A DNA stretch of 40,008 bases, taken from the NCBI GenBank assembly GCA_012033335.1, contig JAAURB010000047.1, forward strand, positions 1-40,008, given 5' to 3'. Of this stretch, positions 34,581 through 40,008 are shown piece after piece. This DNA comes from Oscillatoriales cyanobacterium RM2_1_1. GTDB taxonomy: Bacteria; Cyanobacteriota; Cyanobacteriia; Cyanobacteriales; Microcoleaceae. The notes under the pieces were generated by a model. That model was not told the DNA's origin and made no database searches. It saw only the letters and a list, made by a program, of their open reading frames with translations. Made by a program: the position numbers and the translations under genes. Positions within the stretch are counted from its first letter, which is position 1; the number at the start of each line of letters is the position of its first letter.

Positions 34581-35910
34581 GATGGTTAAAGAATCCGCCA
34601 TCCCGATACTCAGTCAGAAACATTTGAAATTCTATCCAGGGAATCGGGCGACTAATTAAGTAACCCTGGGCAACATCACACTGGTGTTGCCGGAGAAACT
34701 TCAGCTCGGCGGCAGTTTCAACCCCTTCAGCAATCACTTCCAGACCCAGTTGATGGGCCATGTTGATAATAGCCTGAACAATCGCTTGATGCTTCAGGTT
34801 TTTATCCACATCCCGGACAAATGCCTGGTCAATTTTTAAGGTATTGAAGGGCAGATTTTGCAGATAACCCAGGGAAGAATAGCCCGTACCAAAATCATCA
34901 ATGGAGATATGAACCCCCAAATTGCTTAGTTCAGTACAGTTCTGGATGGCAATATCAATGTCATTGACTAAAACGCTTTCCGTCAGTTCTAACTTGACAA
35001 ATCGCAGATCAAGCTGGGCTTCCTGGGCAATTTGAATCAACCTCTGGTTCATGTCCGGGCAACTGAATTGATGCCCTGATAAATTGGCGGCAATAGTCAT
35101 GGATTCAAATCCCAAACGGTGCAACAGCAGGGTTCTCTGGCAAACTGTTTTTAATACCCACTCATCTAGCTCGTAGATCAAGCCAGTCGATTCAGCCAGG
35201 GAAATGAAGACATTGGGGGGGATCATGCCCTCCTCCGGGTGATACCAGCGCAACAAGGCTTCAGCTCCGGTAATTTCCCCGGTTTGCAGGTTGAGCTGCG
35301 GTTGATAATTGAGGTGAAATTGTTGATGGGCGATCGCCTGGCGAAGCTTGGTTTCAATGGCTGCCAGCCCTGGTGCATTGGCAGCATGGATATCAACAGA
35401 CTTGAGGATCCCAGACTTCGAGACGGGAGAATTTAGCCCTGCAGATCGGTAGGGTTGGGTTTGGGCGCTGAGCAGTTGCATCTGGCTGGTCAATCGTTCT
35501 AGGGCAGACTGTTCTACCCGATAACGGGTTAGGGCCGTTTCAATCGTAGCCCGCATGTCCTGAGGCTTGAAGGGTTTGAGTAGATATCCGTAGGGTTCAG
35601 TTTTTTTAGTGCGCTCCAGGGTGACTTCATCCCCGTAGGCGGTCATGTATACCACCGGAATTTTAAATTGATTGTGAATCTGTCCGGCAGCTTCTATCCC
35701 GTCCATGTCCCCTTGAAGCATGATGTCCATCAAGATCATGTCTGGACGAAGATTTCTCGCCGTTTGAATGGCTTCTTCTCCAGAATCCACAATTGCAGAG
35801 ACATCGTAACCGAATTTTTTCAAATTTCTGGCTACATTTTCAGCAACAATCAGTTCATCTTCAACGATCATGACTTGAGTGGTGGCTGAGGGTATTGTGG
35901 TGGTTTTCAT
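34564..35910 (-). CDS. Response regulator with EAL domain (c-di-GMP phosphodiesterase)
   Basis: 448 residues from ATG 35910 (MKTTTIPSAT), chosen because GGAG lies 6 bases before it. Longer in-frame ATGs at 35940 and 35922 exist. Receiver domain (acidic IVEDE, phospho-acceptor Asp in ILMDIML, Lys in YLLKPFKPQD), a linker of about 70 residues, then an EAL domain with the catalytic residues of active enzymes: EALLRW, NLSGHQF, the glutamate of LELTES, DDFGTGYSSLGYL, LKID, AEGVET and QGYLISRP. It should hydrolyse c-di-GMP to pGpG under phosphorylation control. The convergent GAF kinase is the obvious candidate partner. Confidence 0.93.
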   Translation of the reverse strand: MKTTTIPSATTQVMIVEDELIVAENVARNLKKFGYDVSAIVDSGEEAIQTARNLRPDMILMDIMLQGDMDGIEAAGQIHNQFKIPVVYMTAYGDEVTLERTKKTEPYGYLLKPFKPQDMRATIETALTRYRVEQSALERLTSQMQLLSAQTQPYRSAGLNSPVSKSGILKSVDIHAANAPGLAAIETKLRQAIAHQQFHLNYQPQLNLQTGEITGAEALLRWYHPEEGMIPPNVFISLAESTGLIYELDEWVLKTVCQRTLLLHRLGFESMTIAANLSGHQFSCPDMNQRLIQIAQEAQLDLRFVKLELTESVLVNDIDIAIQNCTELSNLGVHISIDDFGTGYSSLGYLQNLPFNTLKIDQAFVRDVDKNLKHQAIVQAIINMAHQLGLEVIAEGVETAAELKFLRQHQCDVAQGYLISRPIPWIEFQMFLTEYRDGGFFNHPKQGA

Positions 35911-36288
35911 GCTCTTCTCCATTGACTGAGCGGCTAGCAAGCAGTTAGAAACTTCACCAAAACTGGCGTTTGATGAACCAAGTTAGGATTGAATAAATCT
36001 TAAGCTTGTGTCTCTCGGACTGACACTCTTATTATTCCCGGTTTCAGGGGTTGGCGCTTCACCCGGTCAGATGAACGAATCAGATGATTTTTACGGTAGA
36101 TTGGAACGGGGAACTCCCTGCTCTATGCCCTTGAGTTGATGCCCTGTTTTCGGAGTACAGCATCTTTATGCGGATGGGGTGTAGTAGTTTCCGGATTTTT
36201 ATCTGAATCTATTTTATATTATTTTACTTTATCTATTTTATTCTAAAAATCCATAGATTTTACCCTATGCACTTCCTATCGTTAGATC
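35911..36288. other. Divergent intergenic region REC-EAL - trmH
   Basis: 378 bases. The trmH side is very AT-rich, with a direct repeat TCTATTTTAT at 36208-36217 and 36232-36241. No gene seen. Confidence 0.5.
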
Positions 36289-36984
36289 ATGGCACAACCG
36301 CAAAATCACCAGGAATTACCAGAATTAATTGCCCATCTGGGCCAATTTGTTCAGGAGAGTCGCCGGCAAAGAATTCAAACGGTTTTACAGCAACGAACCC
36401 GCTACATTACGGTTGTATTAGAGGACATTTCTAAACCTCACAATGCCAGTGCTTGCCTGAGAAGTTGCGATAGTTTTGGTGTCCAGGACGTTCATCTGAT
36501 TGAAAATCGTAATTCCCTTGATTTGAATCGTGAGGTCAGTGTTGGTTCCGATCGTTGGCTAACCCTATATCGATACGACCAGCCCCAGGCCAATAATACT
36601 CAAATCTGCTTGGAGCAGCTCAAGGCCCAGGGGTATCAAATTGTTGCCACCACCCCCCACGCGAACGAAATCACCATTGCCCAGGTTCCAGTTCAGCAAA
36701 AGTTGGCCCTGATGTTTGGGACAGAACTCTATGGGCTCTCGGAATTTGCCCAGTCCCAAGCTGATCATCTGGTGCAAATTCCAATGTTTGGGTTTAGTGA
36801 AAGTTTTAATATCTCAGTCAGTGTGGCGATTTGTCTGTATGAAGTGACCAAACGGCTACGGGCCTCAACGATCAACTGGAGACTGAGTGAATTAGAAGTC
36901 CAGGAAGTCCAGTTGAGTTGGCTGCGTCAATCGATTCGAGGCGGGGAATTGGCAGAACAAAGATTCTTAGCTCAGCCGGATTAA
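36289..36984 (+). CDS. trmH: tRNA (guanosine-18-2'-O)-methyltransferase TrmH (SpoU family)
   Basis: 231 residues. SPOUT-class RNA ribose methyltransferase: motif 1 HNASACLRSCDSFGVQDVHLI (catalytic Asn/Arg), motif 2 LALMFGTELYGLSE, motif 3 IPMFGFSESFNISVSVAICLYE. The C-terminal helical extension (about 195-231) is typical of TrmH. Methylates G18 in the D-loop of tRNAs. Starts MAQPQNHQELPELI at ATG 36289. Single gene, with no close partner. Confidence 0.93.
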   Translation: MAQPQNHQELPELIAHLGQFVQESRRQRIQTVLQQRTRYITVVLEDISKPHNASACLRSCDSFGVQDVHLIENRNSLDLNREVSVGSDRWLTLYRYDQPQANNTQICLEQLKAQGYQIVATTPHANEITIAQVPVQQKLALMFGTELYGLSEFAQSQADHLVQIPMFGFSESFNISVSVAICLYEVTKRLRASTINWRLSELEVQEVQLSWLRQSIRGGELAEQRFLAQPD

Positions 36985-37212
36985 AATAAAAATGCTGATT
37001 CTAATATTTATTGATCCAAGATTCAGCCGAAATACAAGGTTTTGCAGGCGGCTAGAGCATGGGGGTTAAGGGTGCATCGTGTACTAACTCTCAAGTTCAT
37101 GCTTCACAGGATTGAAGCCATGGGTCATCTCCCTATCATTCTCCTATAATAATTTCCCTGGGATTTCCTGATAATGAGCAATCAGAATTAATTTTTCTAC
37201 AGGCTTTTGTCT

Positions 37213-39006
37213 ATGTTGCCCCTCGAATCCTCTGCCAGTTCTGACTCCAGTTCTCGCCAAAATTCTAGCCATCATTCTAACCCTGGCTCTCCGACTCAAG
37301 CCGAATATTTTCTGGTTTGTGGTTTGGGGAGCTTGGGCCAATATTGTGTCGTTGCCCTGGGGGAATTTGGTGTCCCGATCAAAGGACTGGATCTGACCCA
37401 GCCCGATCAGTGGGAAGTGACTGATTTCCCCGATCTCCTAGAGGAATTGATCATTGATGACTGCCGCAAAATCCCAGTCCTAGAACGGATTCAAATTCAG
37501 TGCTGCCGGGCGGCGTTGTTAGTGGCTTCGGATGAACGGGCCAACACAGAAACCGCCCTGGTGATTCGCCAACTCAACCCCCGTACCCGGCTGATTGTGC
37601 GTTCTGCCAAGGACAACCTGAATCAACTCCTGAGCCAGCAGCTAGGTAATTTTGTGGCCTTTGAACCAACTCAGCTTCCGGCTTCGTCCTTTGCCCTGGC
37701 AGCTCTCGGTAATGAAACCCTGGGATTTTTTAAACTCGAAAATCAGCAAATTCGGGTAATTCAGCGTCAACTGGATTCGAGCGATCCCTGGTGTCAGCGT
37801 TCTTCTCTCCAGGATCTCAACAATCGTACCCGGCGAATTCTTTCTCACACTCTGCGGGAAGCGCCAAAACTTCCTAGCCTGCATGACTGGGAACCTGGAA
37901 CTCGCCCCCATCCCGGAGACACCGTAGCCTATCTAGAAATTGTAGATCGGTATACTAAAGCCGAAGCTCAGAATTCCTCTACTTCCCTATCCCAAACCAG
38001 CCGCCAATTCCATTGGGCCAATGCTTGGCAATGGCAATCTCTCCAGGAACAACTGATCAAATTCTGGCAACGGGGAGAGCAACAACCCCTGCGGCGGGCT
38101 GCTGTAGTTTATGGAGCGATTGTAGCGGTGCTGCTAGGCTTTGGAACATTACTCTTCCACGGTGCTTATGCTCAGTCCACCCTGCTGAGTGCATTTTACG
38201 GTGTTGTGATCTTATTGCTGGGGGGATATGGGGATCTGTTTGGGGAGTTTGAGTCTTCTGGTTCAGCGCCGGGTTGGCTGAAGTTAGTGGCTCTGGGGTT
38301 TACCCTGGCTGGAACCGCTTTGGTGGGTGTCCTCTATGCCTTGCTGACGGAAGCTTTACTCAGTTCCCGTTTCCAATTTGTCCTACGGCGACCCCCGGTG
38401 CCGACATCTGATCACTCTGTCGTGATTGGATTGGGTCGAGTTGGGCAGCAGGTGGCGACTTTACTCCAAGAGTTTAAGCAGCCTGTGGTGGGGATTTCCG
38501 GGAACCAACAGCTCGAACCCAATCTCTTGCCCACCATGCCGCTGATCATTGGCAAAATTAATGAAGCCTTGACCAAGGCCAATCTTTCCACTGCCAAAAG
38601 CATTGTTGTATTGACGGATGATGACATGCTGAACTTTGAGGTAGGATTGATGGCCAAAGCCGCCAATCCCCGATGCAATCTAGTATTGCGAACTATGGAT
38701 CAGGGCCTCAGTGACCGGCTCTCCCAACTCTTGCCCCATTCCCATATTCTCTGTGCCTATGCGGTGGCCGCCGAGGCCTTTGCTGGAGCGGCCTTCGGAG
38801 AAAATATTCTGAATCTGTTCCGACTGGGAAATCAAACTATTCTGGTCACAGAATATCTGGTTGACGCAGCGGATACCTTAAATGGGTTGCTCCTGGGGGA
38901 AGTCGCCTACGGATATGGCGTAGTTCCTATTTTGCATCAGACTCCCTCCAGTGAAGCCCGATTATTACCTTCAGATGAAGTCCGGTTGGAACGAGCGATC
39001 GCATGA
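37213..39006 (+). CDS. RCK - pore-like membrane domain - RCK protein
   Basis: About 597 residues from ATG 37213 (a TTG at 37207 is the alternative). An N-terminal polar tail (~30) precedes a first TrkA-N/RCK Rossmann domain (FLVCGLGSLGQ, about 35-45) and a linker with TrkA-C-like segments. A membrane unit follows with a helix near 298-315, a pore-loop-like segment reading LLLGGYGDLFG and a helix near 355-378. A second RCK domain begins SVVIGLGRVGQ (about 404-414). GGYGD resembles a K+ filter but lacks the Thr-Val of TVGYGD. The 3' end overlaps the next gene by four bases (ATGA), indicating translational coupling. Confidence 0.75.
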   Translation: MLPLESSASSDSSSRQNSSHHSNPGSPTQAEYFLVCGLGSLGQYCVVALGEFGVPIKGLDLTQPDQWEVTDFPDLLEELIIDDCRKIPVLERIQIQCCRAALLVASDERANTETALVIRQLNPRTRLIVRSAKDNLNQLLSQQLGNFVAFEPTQLPASSFALAALGNETLGFFKLENQQIRVIQRQLDSSDPWCQRSSLQDLNNRTRRILSHTLREAPKLPSLHDWEPGTRPHPGDTVAYLEIVDRYTKAEAQNSSTSLSQTSRQFHWANAWQWQSLQEQLIKFWQRGEQQPLRRAAVVYGAIVAVLLGFGTLLFHGAYAQSTLLSAFYGVVILLLGGYGDLFGEFESSGSAPGWLKLVALGFTLAGTALVGVLYALLTEALLSSRFQFVLRRPPVPTSDHSVVIGLGRVGQQVATLLQEFKQPVVGISGNQQLEPNLLPTMPLIIGKINEALTKANLSTAKSIVVLTDDDMLNFEVGLMAKAANPRCNLVLRTMDQGLSDRLSQLLPHSHILCAYAVAAEAFAGAAFGENILNLFRLGNQTILVTEYLVDAADTLNGLLLGEVAYGYGVVPILHQTPSSEARLLPSDEVRLERAIA

Positions 39007-39290
39007 TTGTCCTGGCAACAATTGAGGGGTTGCGGGCCGTGGAACAGGGAACCATGATTTCCCAGCCAACCTGGAGGGTAAAAATTGAAAAGACCCTGTC
39101 TGATGATGCCAGCTTTGAGGGAGCCAATCTGATTGTGCGAATTTCCGGATGCCCTTTGCATACTGCCCGACCCTTGATGGAGCATTTACCGGCAATACTG
39201 CCCACGCCACTGTACAAACATCAGGCGTATTTGCTGGTGGGAGAACTGCGGCGTTTAGGGGTGATCGCCCAAATTTTATCAGAGGAATAA
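39003..39290 (+). CDS. Small conserved protein coupled to the RCK channel-like gene
   Basis: 95 residues beginning at the ATG of an ATGA overlap with the upstream stop codon. No membrane segment or signal peptide. Sequence blocks: MIVLATIEGLRAVEQ, WRVKIEKTLSDDASFEGANL, RISGCPLHTARPLMEHLPAILPTPLY and AYLLVGELRRLGVIAQ; the C-terminal part has the beta-alpha-beta look of a ferredoxin-like fold. No named family recognised. The tight coupling suggests it works with the RCK protein, for instance as a cytoplasmic subunit, which is inference. Confidence 0.65.
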   Translation: MIVLATIEGLRAVEQGTMISQPTWRVKIEKTLSDDASFEGANLIVRISGCPLHTARPLMEHLPAILPTPLYKHQAYLLVGELRRLGVIAQILSEE

Positions 39291-39292
39291 CC

Positions 39293-39916
39293 TTAACTCA
39301 AGGCCCCCGGAATCAGACTACCCAGAGCGATCAAACCAAAGCTTAAAATAATCCCCCCGGAAATGGAGTTGATCCACCGCAACCGGCGATCGCTGAGGGT
39401 TTCCCGCAGCAGTTCGACCCCGCCAGTGAGCAACAGCCACCACAGGGCCGACCCCAAAAATATCCCCAAGACTAGAATGCCAGCATCGAGATAACTGGGG
39501 GTGGCGCTCACCAAACCCAACCCCGCAAACACAGCCAGAAAGGAAAGGATCGTTCCTGGATTGGTGAGGGTAAGAAAAAAAGTGGATCCATAGGCTCCCG
39601 CCATCTGAGTGGTTGTTGCTTCGGTCTTGACGGGTTTTGCCAGGGCCGTCTTCACCCCCAAATAGATCAGAAAAATCCCCCCCACAATCCTCAACCCAAT
39701 ACTGTGATCCACCAAAAAATTGGCAACCAGGGTCAACCCAAAACCGGCAATACCCCCATAAACCGCATCAGCGCTGGCGGCTCCCAAACCCGACATCAGC
39801 CCAGTCAATCGTCCCTGGGTGAGGGTACGACGGATACATAAAACCCCAATCGGCCCCACCGGAGCGGCAATCGAGAAGCCCATCAGTAATCCTTTGAGGA
39901 AGCCATTTATCTTCAT
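39293..39916 (-). CDS. LysE/RhtB family exporter
   Basis: 207 residues from ATG 39916 (MKINGFLKGLLMGF), chosen because GGAGG lies 10 bases upstream; an in-frame ATG at 39940 is the alternative. Six hydrophobic helices with the family N-terminal signature GFSIAAPVGPIGVLCIRRTL and the internal FLTLTNPGTILSF (helix with Asn-Pro). Members of this family export amino acids such as lysine or homoserine lactones; the substrate here cannot be read. Convergent with the preceding small gene, 2 bases apart. The last ~90 bases of the window upstream of it show no further gene. Confidence 0.85.
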   Translation of the reverse strand: MKINGFLKGLLMGFSIAAPVGPIGVLCIRRTLTQGRLTGLMSGLGAASADAVYGGIAGFGLTLVANFLVDHSIGLRIVGGIFLIYLGVKTALAKPVKTEATTTQMAGAYGSTFFLTLTNPGTILSFLAVFAGLGLVSATPSYLDAGILVLGIFLGSALWWLLLTGGVELLRETLSDRRLRWINSISGGIILSFGLIALGSLIPGALS

Positions 39917-40008
39917 AGGTTCTTCACCTCCATATTGCATTCATCTCTATATTCCTGGTAAGTAGCTAGGCACAATTAATTAGAAGATACATGTAGGGGG
40001 TTGAATGA

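Overview
The window is a piece of a cyanobacterial chromosome. The gene content is diagnostic: rpaB, txlA, a CCB-type cytochrome b6f haem assembly protein, menB and menD for phylloquinone, PAM68 for photosystem II assembly, tandem pspA/vipp1, Ni-superoxide dismutase with its peptidase, DUF1824, and bilin-type GAF domains. At least 27 copies of the HIP1 octamer GCGATCGC were counted by eye. I cannot name a genus. The dnaE gene is one contiguous frame with no split intein, which excludes the many lineages with split dnaE. No CRISPR array, rRNA, tRNA, transposase or prophage was recognised; this is core chromosome with compact, mostly monocistronic genes.

Layout. 1-6.3 kb: txlA (frame broken), a secreted pentapeptide-repeat protein, radA (minus), rpaB with a clear sigma70 promoter followed 11 bp later by the CCB gene, then two small minus-strand genes. 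6.6-9.5 kb: a minus-strand run of a hypothetical gene, a DUF6473 protein and a family 2 glycosyltransferase. 9.6-12.1 kb: a conserved membrane protein (frame broken) convergent with a two-helix K+ channel carrying RCK domains. 12.3-15.8 kb: sodB, a small hypothetical gene, sodN, sodX, menB and a small Cys-motif protein. 16.3-20.6 kb: a proline-rich SPOR-like membrane protein, pspA, vipp1, a small membrane protein and a glutaredoxin. 20.6-30.1 kb: menD (minus, frame broken), dnaE, rpsO, PAM68, aroF, prmC and tsaC (frame broken). 30.1-36 kb: signalling, with a degenerate histidine kinase, a large three-GAF histidine kinase and a convergent REC-EAL response regulator. 36.3-39.9 kb: trmH, an RCK-pore-RCK membrane protein coupled to a small protein, and a LysE-family exporter.

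Themes. Thylakoid and photosynthesis upkeep (TxlA, CCB, PAM68, PspA/Vipp1, MenB/MenD, RpaB), oxidative-stress defence with two metal-alternative superoxide dismutases side by side, and a probable light/second-messenger module (GAF kinase plus EAL protein). The strongest candidate for new biology is the third GAF domain of the 31.8-34.6 kb kinase. It has the Cys-His bilin site plus a second Cys exactly 28 residues upstream in an E-x-C-F context, resembling dual-cysteine (DXCF) cyanobacteriochromes.

Caution. Four genes (txlA, the 9.6 kb membrane protein, menD, tsaC) each need exactly one extra base to restore a family-like reading frame; two of these sites are A6 runs. Since tsaC and menD are expected to be needed, sequence errors (or, less likely, slippage decoding) are more plausible than four pseudogenes.
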